The notes: generated from the sequence alone by a model not told the origin. A stretch of 46,564 bases of DNA from an uncultured Eubacteriales bacterium (GCA_905187695.1 CAJJIY010000010.1:1-46564); one strand, 5' to 3'; shown: positions 25,896 to 34,419, counted from the first letter of the stretch. Program-made: numbers and translations.

Positions 25896-26333
25896 TCAGT
25901 TTTCCTCATCCTCGCCGTCCCGTTCGTCCTCCACACTCATTTCACCGCTACGGGGAGAGAAAACCAGCGTGGTGCGGGTCACGCGCCGGAACTCGCCGTC
26001 CAGCACTTCCAGGGCGCCCAGCAGAAAATCAATCAGGCGCATGGCGGCGGCCCGGTCCAGCTCTTCAATGTTCATGACCACCGTGTAGCCGTCCATCAGA
26101 TAGCCCGCAATGGTGGGACCGTCATCATAGTTGTGCGGTTTGACCACCTTGAGCATATTGGAAGAAGCGGCGGATTTTCCCGTGTGACGGGCGGGCGCTT
26201 TCGGGGCACTGCTCTCGTAATCGTCCACAACGCCGTCCTCTTCGTCTTCGGTGCCGCGGTAAAAACCGCTGTCATAGTTGTCGTCGTAGGATTCGTAATC
26301 GCTCTTCGGCTTCTTGGCAAATGGATTTTTCAT
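25896..26333 (-). CDS. sepF: cell division protein SepF
   Basis: A 145-aa protein. The N-terminus (1-60) is an acidic, tyrosine-rich linker (DYESYDDNYDSGFYRG). The C-terminal SepF domain starts MLKVVKPHNYDDGPTIAGYL and contains DRAAAMRLIDFLLGA, which contacts FtsZ and forms rings. It lacks the classic long amphipathic N-terminal membrane helix: the start MKNPFAKKPK is short and charged. ATG 26333 follows GGAGG (5-nt spacing). It sits directly after yggS. Confidence 0.92.
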   Translation of the reverse strand: MKNPFAKKPKSDYESYDDNYDSGFYRGTEDEEDGVVDDYESSAPKAPARHTGKSAASSNMLKVVKPHNYDDGPTIAGYLMDGYTVVMNIEELDRAAAMRLIDFLLGALEVLDGEFRRVTRTTLVFSPRSGEMSVEDERDGEDEEN

Positions 26334-26364
26334 GTTTTCCTCCGTCAATGTATGTTTTATTTTT

Positions 26365-27114
26365 TTATTTTGACTTTTCTGATTGGAATTTAACGCTGGA
26401 CAGCGGGTCACCCGGATGGCGGATGAAAAGCGCCCGGCCGATCCGCACGAAATCCGCGCCTTCCAGCACGGCCTCCCGATAGCTTTCGGACATCCCCATA
26501 GAGAAAAGCGGCCGTTCGGTGCGCCCCGCCTCCCGAAAGAGAGAAAGCCCCACTTCGCGGGTTTTTTGGAAGCAACGCCGGTAAGTTTCGCTGTCCGCAC
26601 CGGCAGGCCCCATGGTCATGAACCCGCGCACCCGCAGATGCGTAAACGCCGAAACCGAGGCAAACAGCGCCGCGGCTTCTTCGGCCGGAACGCCGCTTTT
26701 TCCCGCTTCGCAGGCGCTGTTGATCTCCAACAGAATATCTACCGTAAGGCCCTTCGCGCCCGCCCGTTTTTCAATCTCGGCGGCCAGTTCGGTGCTGTCC
26801 ACCGAATGAATGAGCGCCGTGTGTCCAATGAGATATTTGACCTTGTTTTTTTGCAGAGTCCCGATGAAATGCACCCGGGCGCCGGACGCCTCATAAAGCG
26901 GTGCCCGCTCGGTCAGTTGCTGTACCCGGTTCTCGCCCACATCGGTCACACCGGATGAAAGAAGCGTGGCAATCTCGGCCTCGTCGGCATATTTGACCGC
27001 CGCGATCAACACCGGCGGACTTTTTCGTCCAGCCTCTTCGGCCACGGCCGAAAGCCCGGCGCGAACGGTCTCCAGGTTTTCTTTTATGTAATTATAATTC
27101 CGTCCGGTTTCCAT
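26365..27114 (-). CDS. yggS: YggS/PLPBP-family pyridoxal-phosphate protein
   Basis: A 249-aa alanine-racemase-fold PLP protein (YlmE in Bacillus). LIAAVKYADEAEIATLL has the PLP lysine; VGENRVQQL, HFIGTLQKNKVKYLIG and FSMGMSESYREAVLEGADFV are family motifs. It is thought to maintain vitamin B6 homeostasis. The ATG at 27114 is 1 bp after the stop of the HlyD-like gene; the ribosome binding site is weak, so coupling is likely. An upstream extension would lie inside the preceding gene. Confidence 0.93.
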   Translation of the reverse strand: METGRNYNYIKENLETVRAGLSAVAEEAGRKSPPVLIAAVKYADEAEIATLLSSGVTDVGENRVQQLTERAPLYEASGARVHFIGTLQKNKVKYLIGHTALIHSVDSTELAAEIEKRAGAKGLTVDILLEINSACEAGKSGVPAEEAAALFASVSAFTHLRVRGFMTMGPAGADSETYRRCFQKTREVGLSLFREAGRTERPLFSMGMSESYREAVLEGADFVRIGRALFIRHPGDPLSSVKFQSEKSK

Positions 27115-27115
27115 C

Positions 27116-28330
27116 TCAGTGCAACGCCTTTCCCTCATACAGCCGGCGCGGTGTGACCAGCAGCGTTTCTCCTTCCCGCAGCCAGCCCGCTTCCTCGCGC
27201 ACGGCACAAAGGCAATAACCGTCCCTTGACAGAATGACCTCTACGCTCCGACGCGCGGCGTGGCCGGAGGCGTCGACAAAAACATAGGTCTGCCCGTTTT
27301 CTTCCTGAAGCGCCGAGTGCGGCACACGGATGCCCGATACCGGCGCAAAAGAAAGTTCGATTTCCTGCCGCCGGCATCCGTCGGCCGGCGGAGCCGTGCC
27401 GGCATCTGCCCGGAAAACCAGCAGGACCTCATCGCGCTCCTCGGCGGGGACAATGCGCACAAGCGTCATGTTTTCATTGCGGTCCGTCCGGGTAAAAGAA
27501 AGCGGATAAACGGAACCGGCTTCAAAACAGGCCGCCTCCCCCCGTCCGACCGAAAGCGCCAGATACCAATCGCCCGGCAGGATAATCTTGCCGATGGCCG
27601 AAGGTTCCTTCTTCCCCTCGGCCAGCATGACCGAAAGGCTTTCCGGCGTGACGGTCGCCGCGGCGGCGGCTGTCAGGAAATCCTCGTATCCGTCGGTCTC
27701 CCGGCAGAAGATGCCCGCATGGGTTGCGGCTCTCCGTTCGCCGGAAGCGTATTTGATCAATTCATCAAAAGAAGCCTGCAGTTCGGCGATCCGCGCGGCA
27801 CGCGCGGCCGGATCTTCCCGTTTCGCATCCCGGACCGAAAACGCTTCCCGCAAGGCAGCCGTTGCGTCTTCCGTGCGGAGCAATTCCCCTTTTGAAAGGC
27901 CGCGCATGAGCGAAAAGTAAGAAGAAAGATAGGCCGGTTGCCAGGCTGTATCCGCCGCGTCGTCCAATGCCTGCAGTGCCTCGATCTGTGCCATGAGATC
28001 GGCCCCGAGCGCCCGCTTTCCGGTATTGGTGTCATCCTGATAGACATCGGCTAGCAGATCGCCCACCGAAACCGTTGCGCCGTCCCGTACCGCGTAACGC
28101 ACCGGGCCGTTGTTGACGCTGGAAATCACCGCCTCGTCCCGGAAGACATAGCCCTGCGCCGTTTTTTTGCGCGGCAAAGTCATCCGCACGGCCGTTTCTC
28201 TCCGGATACCGTCCGACAGCCGGAGCGATTCCAGAACCAATGTGCCAACCAGCACCGCAAGCAAAAGGAGAATGGCCGTGACCTGAAGCGCGTGAAAACG
28301 CCTTGCCCTTTTCCCTTCCGAATCCGACAT
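27116..28330 (-). CDS. HlyD-like membrane-anchored protein
   Basis: A 404-aa protein with one N-terminal membrane segment (about 14-36) and a large extracytoplasmic part. TAQGYVFRDEAVISSVNNGP and VRDGATVSVGDLLADVY resemble the lipoyl-like half-motif of HlyD adaptor proteins; alpha-helical regions follow around 100-190, then beta-rich parts. No partner transporter is encoded nearby. It is the first gene of the yggS-sepF-yggT-ylmH operon, so a role at the envelope or division site is inferred from context only. Confidence 0.6.
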   Translation of the reverse strand: MSDSEGKRARRFHALQVTAILLLLAVLVGTLVLESLRLSDGIRRETAVRMTLPRKKTAQGYVFRDEAVISSVNNGPVRYAVRDGATVSVGDLLADVYQDDTNTGKRALGADLMAQIEALQALDDAADTAWQPAYLSSYFSLMRGLSKGELLRTEDATAALREAFSVRDAKREDPAARAARIAELQASFDELIKYASGERRAATHAGIFCRETDGYEDFLTAAAAATVTPESLSVMLAEGKKEPSAIGKIILPGDWYLALSVGRGEAACFEAGSVYPLSFTRTDRNENMTLVRIVPAEERDEVLLVFRADAGTAPPADGCRRQEIELSFAPVSGIRVPHSALQEENGQTYVFVDASGHAARRSVEVILSRDGYCLCAVREEAGWLREGETLLVTPRRLYEGKALH

Positions 28331-28365
28331 TTCTTCTTTCGCCTTCTTTCCGTTTAAACATTACA

Positions 28366-28398
28366 AAAATTTTTTCGCACGCGCGCGCGAAAAATTTT
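28366..28398 (-). terminator. AT/GC palindrome downstream of miaA, possible terminator
   Basis: Arms 28398-28387 and 28378-28366 pair over 12 bp with one bulged base; the outer part is A/T-only and the inner part GCG, and the loop lies in a run of alternating CG. The minus-strand stem ends in TTTT and is followed by TGTAATG, a poor T-tract. It begins 6 bp past the miaA stop, so it may end that transcript. Confidence 0.5.
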
Positions 28399-28404
28399 AA
28401 TTTA

Positions 28405-29367
28405 TTATATCATATAATCAATTCCTTTTTTAAGTTTCAGCGCATTATTTACAATTTCTTCAAAATTACGCATCTTTCCGTCGGCGTCCACCGGAAGTTT
28501 ATGGATATAGGGCCGCGCCGAAAACCAGGTAATCTGCCGCTTGGCATAGTGTTTGGTGGAGAGGATTAGGGTGTTCCGGGCCGTCTCAAGGTCACATTGC
28601 CCCGATAGATAGGGGAGAATCTCCTTGTAGCCGATGGCGGCCGCCGCCGTAGCCGAGCGCTCAAAAACGCCGGCCTCCTGCAATGCGCGCGTCTCCTGTA
28701 TCAACCCTGCGCGAAACATCTCTGTCACGCGTTTCTCAATCCGCTCATAAAGCAGATTCCGGTCCTCAAAAGTAAGGCAAATGACCGCCGCCCGATAACG
28801 CAATGACGGATCGGCATTCTGCCGGTCCCATTCGCTCTTGGGCAGGCCGGTCGTTTCGGCAATTTCCAGCGCGCGCAAAACCCGGCGCACATTGTTGGGA
28901 TGTATCGCGGCCGCACTTACCGGATCAACCGCCGCAAGGCGGGCATACAGGGCTTCACTCCCCACTTTTTCGGCCTCTGCCGCCAATCTTTCGCGGATCA
29001 CCGGGTCAGCCGCCGGCGTCCGTGGCGCCCCGCGCAGCAGCGTTTCCAGGTAAAGCCCCGTCCCGCCGCACAGAATAGGCAAGCGCGCTCTTTTGCGGAC
29101 ATCGGCAATGGCGGCATCAGCCGCCTGTGCATAGTCGGCGGCCGAAAAGTCCTCAAACGGGCTTAAAATATCCACCAGATGATAGGGCACACGCGCCCGC
29201 TCGGCCGGAGTCGGTTTGGCCGTTCCGATATCCATTCCCCGATAGATCTGCATAGAGTCGCAGGAAATAATTTCCCCCGAAAGCCGGAGAGCCAGCGCTT
29301 CGGCCAGTGCGGATTTCCCGCTGGCCGTTGGCCCGACTACCGCCAGGAAATAGGGCTTTTCCGTCAT
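28405..29367 (-). CDS. miaA: tRNA dimethylallyltransferase
   Basis: A 320-aa enzyme that adds a dimethylallyl group to A37 of tRNAs reading UNN codons. The P-loop VVGPTASGKSALAEALA, ISCDSMQIYRGMDIGTAKPT, HLVDILSPFEDFSAADY and LCGGTGLYLETLL are all present; the swapped region near WFSAR is at residue 300. Length matches the family. ATG 29367 follows GAGGTG, and the gene lies 9 bp behind a small membrane protein gene. Confidence 0.96.
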   Translation of the reverse strand: MTEKPYFLAVVGPTASGKSALAEALALRLSGEIISCDSMQIYRGMDIGTAKPTPAERARVPYHLVDILSPFEDFSAADYAQAADAAIADVRKRARLPILCGGTGLYLETLLRGAPRTPAADPVIRERLAAEAEKVGSEALYARLAAVDPVSAAAIHPNNVRRVLRALEIAETTGLPKSEWDRQNADPSLRYRAAVICLTFEDRNLLYERIEKRVTEMFRAGLIQETRALQEAGVFERSATAAAAIGYKEILPYLSGQCDLETARNTLILSTKHYAKRQITWFSARPYIHKLPVDADGKMRNFEEIVNNALKLKKGIDYMI

Positions 29368-29376
29368 ACATTCACC

Positions 29377-29634
29377 TCACTGATCGCCGAACCAGGAAGT
29401 AATTTCACCGGCCTTGTCCATGTTGTCCCGCAACCCTCTTGCAAAAGAAAACAGCGTCTGCAAAATACTGTGATCCGAAAAAAGAAACCACAGGGCCAGT
29501 AAAATCACCACCAGCGTAATCAGAAATTTGGCGATCTTTCCGAAAAGGCGCAGTGACAGATAGATCGCCAGCGCCGCCACCAGAAGTGCCAGCGCCGCAT
29601 AAGCGATATCCGAAAAAATTCCCAAATCAACCAT
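29377..29634 (-). CDS. small membrane protein, unknown function
   Basis: An 85-aa protein not recognised as any family. Residues 8-28 and 33-52 form two hydrophobic helices (YAALALLVAALAIYLSLRL; FLITLVVILLALWFLF); the C-terminal 30 residues are amphipathic and end in DKAGEITSWFGDQ. The GGGGAGAGGG box 3 nt before ATG 29634 and its place directly before miaA support it as a real gene. A role cannot be assigned. Confidence 0.7.
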   Translation of the reverse strand: MVDLGIFSDIAYAALALLVAALAIYLSLRLFGKIAKFLITLVVILLALWFLFSDHSILQTLFSFARGLRDNMDKAGEITSWFGDQ

Positions 29635-29774
29635 TTTCCCTCTCCCCGGTCCGTCTCACCCGACAGATCCGCCCATTCTCTTCAAAAAGTATAACCGTTT
29701 TGTGCCTTTTTCATCACACGGGCGGCACTTTCCCGCAAAAGATGTTCCGCCAGAAACAGTAAAAACAGCCATGC
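29635..29774. other. intergenic DNA, no gene seen
   Basis: Part of the ~295-bp gap between queA and the small membrane gene. On the minus strand a TATACT hexamer lies near 29688-29693 but has no acceptable -35 element. Nothing else is supported here. Confidence 0.6.
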
Positions 29775-29942
29775 ATCGCGCCGCTTACCGGATGAGCACA
29801 ATCTGCCGGTTTTGCAAAAATAAGCTCATTTTGGAAGCAAGCGAGGCAAGGCGCACCGGAGCCGCCGCCTGATGGCGTAGTTACCTACGGCGAGGGCGCA
29901 GGCGAGGAGCAACGCCGTATCGCGCCGCTTACCGGATGAGCA
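29775..29942. repeat. 24-bp direct repeat flanking a 120-bp segment at the 3' end of queA
   Basis: The 24-bp sequence at 29919-29942 covers the last codons and stop of queA. It is repeated exactly at 29775-29798, offset 144 bp. The 120 bp between the copies (29799-29918) are not coding; they contain a small CGTAG/CTACG inverted repeat near 29879-29889 and a GC-rich tract with repeated GGCGAGG-like words. This could be a tandem duplication of the queA end or a small inserted element. Confidence 0.8.
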
Positions 29943-31008
29943 TTGCGTCGCCGAAAGAAAAGAAACGATACCGTTCAGCCACCGCCGTCCGATAAGCCGA
30001 AAGAATGGCCTCCCGGTTGTAAAAAGCGGAAACCAGCATCAGCAGTGTGCTTTCCGGCAAATGAAAATTGGTGATCAGCGCATCCACCGCCTTGAAACGG
30101 TATCCCGGGTAGATAAAAATACCGGTATCTCCGCTCATGGCGTGCACCACGCCCTTCTCATCGGTCACACTCTCCAGCGTCCGGCAGGAAGTCGTTCCCA
30201 CGGCCACGATACGCCCCCCTGCCGCGCGGCGTGCATTGATAAGCGCGGCGCTTTCCGGACTGACCGAAAAATATTCGGTGTGCATGACATGGTCGCCGAT
30301 ATGTTCCGCCTTCACCGGCCGGAAAGTACCCAACCCCACATGAAGCATAACCGGCGCAATGGCAACGCCCTTTTCCCTGACCCGCCGGAGCAGCTCGGGC
30401 GTAAAATGAAGCCCGGCCGTCGGAGCGGCGGCAGAACCTTCCTCCCGCGCATACACCGTCTGATACCGGTCATTGTCCGAAAGCTGTTCGGTAATATAGG
30501 GGGGCAAAGGCATCAGACCGATCTTGTGGAGGATCTCATACACATTCTGATAGGCGCCGTGATCGTAAGAAAACGAAATGAGGCGGTTCCCCTCTTCCAC
30601 AATGCCGCTCACCGTGCCGGTGAGTATGCCGTCACCGAACACCAGCCGTGCGCCCTCGCGGGCACGCTTGCCGGGTTTGACCAGCGTTTCCCACACATCC
30701 AATGACCGCTGACGGAGCAGCAGCAGTTCTACCGGAGCGTCCGGCCTTCCCTCGGTGTGACCGTAAAGCCGGGCGGGAATGACCTTGGAATCATTGATAA
30801 CCAGCACATCGCCGGGGTTCAGATACTCCAGAATATCATAAAAATGCCGATGTTCCACCGTGTTTTTTTGCCGGTCAAGCACCATCAGCCGGGAAGCGTC
30901 CCGCTTTTCTTCCGGGTGCTGGGCAATCAGCTCTTTGGGCAGATCGTAATAAAAATCGGCGGTGGAAAGATCGGTTTTCACTTTCTCATTGACAATCGTT
31001 TCAGACAT
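29929..31008 (-). CDS. queA: S-adenosylmethionine:tRNA ribosyltransferase-isomerase
   Basis: A 359-aa enzyme that transfers the ribosyl part of AdoMet to 7-aminomethyl-7-deazaguanine in tRNA, giving epoxyqueuosine. Family motifs: YDLPKELIAQHPEEKRDASR, GDVLVINDSKVIPARLYG, VELLLLR, TAGLHFT and MHVGLGTFRPV, with NFHLPESTLLMLVSAF near the end. ATG 31008 follows AGAGGA; the upstream extension to 31068 is not needed. No tgt gene lies in the window. Its 3' end is duplicated downstream. Confidence 0.96.
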   Translation of the reverse strand: MSETIVNEKVKTDLSTADFYYDLPKELIAQHPEEKRDASRLMVLDRQKNTVEHRHFYDILEYLNPGDVLVINDSKVIPARLYGHTEGRPDAPVELLLLRQRSLDVWETLVKPGKRAREGARLVFGDGILTGTVSGIVEEGNRLISFSYDHGAYQNVYEILHKIGLMPLPPYITEQLSDNDRYQTVYAREEGSAAAPTAGLHFTPELLRRVREKGVAIAPVMLHVGLGTFRPVKAEHIGDHVMHTEYFSVSPESAALINARRAAGGRIVAVGTTSCRTLESVTDEKGVVHAMSGDTGIFIYPGYRFKAVDALITNFHLPESTLLMLVSAFYNREAILSAYRTAVAERYRFFSFGDAMLIR

Positions 31009-31097
31009 GGTTTCCTCTTCCGGGTTTTCCGCGCACACGGCGCGCGGAAAACGAGCATAAAATAGCAATACAGGCGCAAGCGCGTCTACTTACAGTT

Positions 31098-31126
31098 ATT
31101 ATAATACATTTGCGGCGGGTTTTCAA
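31098..31126 (-). promoter_or_regulatory. sigma-A promoter for queA
   Basis: On the minus strand TTGAAA (31126-31121), a 17-bp spacer and TATAAT (31103-31098). The leader is about 80 nt to ATG 31008. A plus-strand TATAAT (31100-31105) overlaps it and could serve dapA, but its -35 region is poor. Confidence 0.8.
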
Positions 31127-31182
31127 TGATTTTTTTATTTTTCCTTTTTCCGCAAATGAAAAACCGCAGAAAGGGACAGACT

Positions 31183-32079
31183 ATGAGCACACAAAAAGAG
31201 CCGGTCTTCCGGGGAGCCGCCACGGCGCTGGTGACGCCATTCAACGAAAACGGGATTGATTATCCCGCCCTTGCCGCAATGATTGAGTGGCAGATCGGCG
31301 CCGGCATTGACGCGCTGGTCTTTGCCGGAACCACCGGAGAACGCTCCACGCTTTCCGGAGAAGAACACCGGGCGCTCCTGCGGTTTGCGGTCAGGCAAGT
31401 CGCCGGGCGGGTGCCGGTCATTGCCGGAACAGGCGGAAACGACACGGCGTTTTCGCTTGCGCTTTCGCGCGATGCCTGCGAGATCGGGTGTGATGCCCTG
31501 CTGCTGGTCACTCCTTATTACAACAAATGCACCCCTTCAGGGATGCTCCGCCATTTCTTCACCATTGCCGACGCGGTCACAAAGCCCGTTCTTCTTTACA
31601 ATGTTCCCTCCAGAACCGGGGTGGACATTCCGCTCCCGGTTTACCGGGAGCTGGCCCGGCACGAACGGATTGCGGGCGTGAAAGAAGCCAGCGGCAATCT
31701 CTCGGCCGTGGCCGGATTGCTTTCGGAATGCGGAGATCAGTTGCCGGTCTACACGGGCAACGATGACCAGACCGTGCCGGTGATGGCACTGGGCGGGCTC
31801 GGCGCCATTTCGGTCTTTTCAGGCATCCTGCCGGGAGAAATGCATGCGTTGTGCGCGGCCTGTCTGGCGGGAGATTTCAAAAAGGCGGCCGCGCTCCAGT
31901 TAAAATATCTGCCGCTCATGCATGCGCTCTTTTCGGAGGTCAATCCGATCCCGGTCAAAACGGCGTTGGGGCTGATGGGCCGTTGCCGCCCCGATCTGCG
32001 TTTGCCGCTGTGCAAAATGGAAAAAGAAAACAAAGAAAAACTGGCAAAACTCCTGGGAGAATTTCACTTGCTCCCGTAA
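31183..32079 (+). CDS. dapA: 4-hydroxy-tetrahydrodipicolinate synthase
   Basis: A 298-aa aldolase that condenses pyruvate with aspartate semialdehyde in lysine and diaminopimelate synthesis. FAGTTGERSTLS is the substrate loop, VTPYYNKCTPSG has the catalytic tyrosine, YNVPSRTGVD follows, and IAGVKEASGNL contains the Schiff-base lysine. The start at ATG 31183 (AAAGGGA upstream) matches the family N-terminus. It is followed 24 bp later by dapB, so meso-diaminopimelate for peptidoglycan is the likely output. Confidence 0.96.
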   Translation: MSTQKEPVFRGAATALVTPFNENGIDYPALAAMIEWQIGAGIDALVFAGTTGERSTLSGEEHRALLRFAVRQVAGRVPVIAGTGGNDTAFSLALSRDACEIGCDALLLVTPYYNKCTPSGMLRHFFTIADAVTKPVLLYNVPSRTGVDIPLPVYRELARHERIAGVKEASGNLSAVAGLLSECGDQLPVYTGNDDQTVPVMALGGLGAISVFSGILPGEMHALCAACLAGDFKKAAALQLKYLPLMHALFSEVNPIPVKTALGLMGRCRPDLRLPLCKMEKENKEKLAKLLGEFHLLP

Positions 32080-32103
32080 AATTTACCAAGCGAGGATGTT
32101 GAA

Positions 32104-32913
32104 ATGAAAAAACTGATTTTATCAGGTTGGAACGGAAGAATGGGCAAATCCGTCTCTCTGGCCGCGCCGGAATACGGCTTCCGGACAGTGGCGGGCATCG
32201 GGCACGGTGCAAAAGAAGCAAACGGGACCGTCACCTTCCCGGTTTACGCGCATACCGCAGACTGCCGCGAGAGAGCCGACTGCGTCATTGACTTTTCCTC
32301 TCCCTCATTTTTGCCGGAATTGCTGGCATTTGCCGACAAAAGCCACACCCCGCTTGTCATCGGCACAACCGGATACAGCGAAGAAGAAAAAGCAAAAATC
32401 GAAGAATTTTCACACCGTGTGCCGGTTTTCTGCTCACCTAATCTCTCTTTCGGCATCGGAGTCTTGCAAAAACTATGCCGCACGCTTCCGAGTCTGCTGG
32501 GGCAGGAATTCGATATTGAAATGACAGAAATACACCACAAAAACAAAAAAGACGCGCCCAGCGGCACGGCGCTTTTACTGGCTAAGGCACTCGCTCACGG
32601 AAGAACCGCGGCAATCGGTTTTGGCCGAAAAGGAGAAAAAGTACGGGAACGGGGTGAGATTTGCCTGCACTCTGTTCGCGGCGGCGGGGTCATCGGAGAG
32701 CATTGCGTATACTTCTTGGGAGAAGACGAAGTGCTCACGCTGACGCACAGTGCGCTTGACCGCTCGCTGTTTGCCAAGGGCGCCCTGCGCGCAGCCGCAT
32801 TCCTCATTGGGAAACCGGCTGGTTTTTATGATATGGACGCGCTGATTGAAGCGACTCTTCTCCAGAATGTCCCCCAACGGGATGAGAAAAACGGAATATT
32901 TTCTTTTTTGTAA
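32104..32913 (+). CDS. dapB: 4-hydroxy-tetrahydrodipicolinate reductase
   Basis: A 269-aa reductase. MKKLILSGWNGRMGKSVSLA is the NAD(P)-binding start (GWNGRMG in place of the common GAxGRMG). IGTTGYS, FSPN-like FCSPNLSFGIGV, the signature EIHHKNKKDAPSGTALLLA and GEHCVYFLGEDE are present. It makes tetrahydrodipicolinate after DapA. A GAGG box lies 8 nt before ATG 32104. A strong terminator follows. Confidence 0.96.
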   Translation: MKKLILSGWNGRMGKSVSLAAPEYGFRTVAGIGHGAKEANGTVTFPVYAHTADCRERADCVIDFSSPSFLPELLAFADKSHTPLVIGTTGYSEEEKAKIEEFSHRVPVFCSPNLSFGIGVLQKLCRTLPSLLGQEFDIEMTEIHHKNKKDAPSGTALLLAKALAHGRTAAIGFGRKGEKVRERGEICLHSVRGGGVIGEHCVYFLGEDEVLTLTHSALDRSLFAKGALRAAAFLIGKPAGFYDMDALIEATLLQNVPQRDEKNGIFSFL

Positions 32914-32920
32914 TCAAAGA

Positions 32921-32954
32921 GGAAGGCGGCCGTGCGGCCGCCTTCCCTTTTATT
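32921..32954 (+). terminator. intrinsic terminator of dapA-dapB
   Basis: Arms 32921-32931 and 32936-32946 form an 11-bp perfect GC-rich stem with a 4-nt loop, followed by CTTTTATT. It lies 8 bp after the dapB stop and between convergent genes; the minus-strand side has only TCTTTG, so activity for gdpD is uncertain. Confidence 0.9.
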
Positions 32955-32966
32955 ATTTCAGAAAGG

Positions 32967-33788
32967 TCATTTCCCGTTTGGCAAAAATCCATCGAATATC
33001 GGACAGATGCCGTTGGAAAGGAACCAGCGGTATTCGGCCGGATCATGCACGGTATAAACAAACATCCCCGCGCCAAGCAACCGCCCGACCCGCCGCGCAA
33101 TACTGTGCGGATAAGCCTTGTCATAGGCATAGAAAGCCGGCCGGCAAAGAAAATTCAAAAGGCAATGCGAAAGCAGAAAATTCACCCCCCGCGAACCGGG
33201 GCGTTTGGCTTTCTGCAAATCGGTGACCAGCAACCCCCGCACGGTATTCTTTTCGTGCTTTTTGAACCAACGGAGAAGCAACGGATTGAATGATTCCACC
33301 GAATATGCGCCGTGATAATCCCGCAGGAGTGCGGCCACTGCCGGGCAAAGCGCCGTATTGCCGCTCTCGCCCTTCAGTTCAATGAGGAGCGGCACACGCC
33401 CCTTCACCAGTGCAAGCACCTCCCGCAGGGTCGGTATGGTTTCTTCACTGCCCGAAAGAGAAAATGCAGAAAGTTCACCCGCCGAAAAATCCGCCAGCCG
33501 CCCTTCGCGGCGACAGACCCGGGACAATGTGCTGTCATGAAACACCATCACTTCGCCGTCGGCCGAAAGCTGAACATCTAACTCGATCCCGAATCCGTGC
33601 TCGACCGCTTTTTGAAAAGCCGGCAGCGAATTTTCCGGAAGCGTCGCATCCCAAAGGCCCCTGTGCGCATAGGGCACCGCGAGTTCTGCAAGTTTTTTTC
33701 TGCGGGGCGCAATCAAAAATAACCAGCAAAACAAGCAAAAAAGCACCGCGCCGACCACCGGCAGCAAAATTTTCAAAGCCACCGGCAT
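32967..33788 (-). CDS. membrane-anchored glycerophosphodiester phosphodiesterase
   Basis: A 273-aa GDPD-family enzyme. One N-terminal membrane helix (about 6-24) places the catalytic domain outside or at the membrane. PYAHRGLWDATLPENSLPAF has the catalytic H-R-G and E-N; ELDVQLSADGEVMVFHDSTL supplies the E-x-D and the second histidine; LLIELKGE follows. It hydrolyses glycerophosphodiesters, such as deacylated phospholipids or teichoic acid linkages. It lies 1 bp behind a NUDIX gene; GGAGG precedes ATG 33788. Confidence 0.88.
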   Translation of the reverse strand: MPVALKILLPVVGAVLFCLFCWLFLIAPRRKKLAELAVPYAHRGLWDATLPENSLPAFQKAVEHGFGIELDVQLSADGEVMVFHDSTLSRVCRREGRLADFSAGELSAFSLSGSEETIPTLREVLALVKGRVPLLIELKGESGNTALCPAVAALLRDYHGAYSVESFNPLLLRWFKKHEKNTVRGLLVTDLQKAKRPGSRGVNFLLSHCLLNFLCRPAFYAYDKAYPHSIARRVGRLLGAGMFVYTVHDPAEYRWFLSNGICPIFDGFLPNGK

Positions 33789-33789
33789 C

Positions 33790-34362
33790 TCACACCTCCG
33801 TTGCGGAAAACCGTCCCTCACGCCGGAGCATTTCAAAAACGCGCAGGGCGGCCACCTGTGTTTTGCCATCCGGGATATCGCCGGCCAGCACCTTTGCCAC
33901 CAACTCCGTCAGCGGCATTTGAAACACCTCCAAAAATTCATCCTCATCCGTATGCGTCTGACCCCGAGACAGATCTTCCGCCAGAAAAAGTTGCAACCGC
34001 TCGCCCAGGATGGCCGGCGAACCGTAAAAGTCCCCCAGACGCCGCCACTTTTTCGCATGGATGCCGGTTTCCTCGGCCAGTTCACGCCTGGCGGCCGAAA
34101 GCGGATCTTCTTCTCTTGAATTCAGTTTTCCGGCCGGGATTTCAGTCAGAATATCATGGAAGGGATAGCGATACTGCCGTTCCAGAATCACCTCGTTTGT
34201 ATCGGTCAACGCCAGCACGGCCACCGCGCCCACATGAAGAATGTGTTCTCTTGTGGCAGGATGGCCGTCCGGCAGTTCCACCGTATCCCGGCGCACATGA
34301 AGCACCTGCCCGTCAAATATCGCTTCGCTTTGAATTTTCTTTTCTCTTAGTTCCATATTCAT
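33790..34362 (-). CDS. NUDIX hydrolase (ADP-ribose pyrophosphatase-like)
   Basis: A 190-aa NUDIX enzyme. The box reads GKLNSREEDPLSAARREL followed by AEETGI: one residue longer than the consensus between the glycine and the first glutamate (Gx6E, not Gx5E), while REL-x-EE-x-G is intact. ERQYRYPFHDILTEIPAGK just before it is typical of ADP-ribose pyrophosphatases (NudF/YqkG). It likely hydrolyses ADP-ribose or a related nucleoside diphosphate sugar. ATG 34362 and an in-frame ATG at 34356 are both possible. It has its own promoter. Confidence 0.88.
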   Translation of the reverse strand: MNMELREKKIQSEAIFDGQVLHVRRDTVELPDGHPATREHILHVGAVAVLALTDTNEVILERQYRYPFHDILTEIPAGKLNSREEDPLSAARRELAEETGIHAKKWRRLGDFYGSPAILGERLQLFLAEDLSRGQTHTDEDEFLEVFQMPLTELVAKVLAGDIPDGKTQVAALRVFEMLRREGRFSATEV

Positions 34363-34386
34363 GCTCACTTTCTCTTTACCGGAATC

Positions 34387-34415
34387 AGTATACACCCTTT
34401 GCGTCTTTTTGTAAA
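34387..34415 (-). promoter_or_regulatory. sigma-A promoter for the NUDIX-GDPD unit
   Basis: On the minus strand TTTACA (34415-34410), a 17-bp spacer and TATACT (34392-34387). The leader to ATG 34362 is about 18 nt. It lies just downstream of the recX terminator. Confidence 0.75.
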
Positions 34416-34419
34416 GAGG

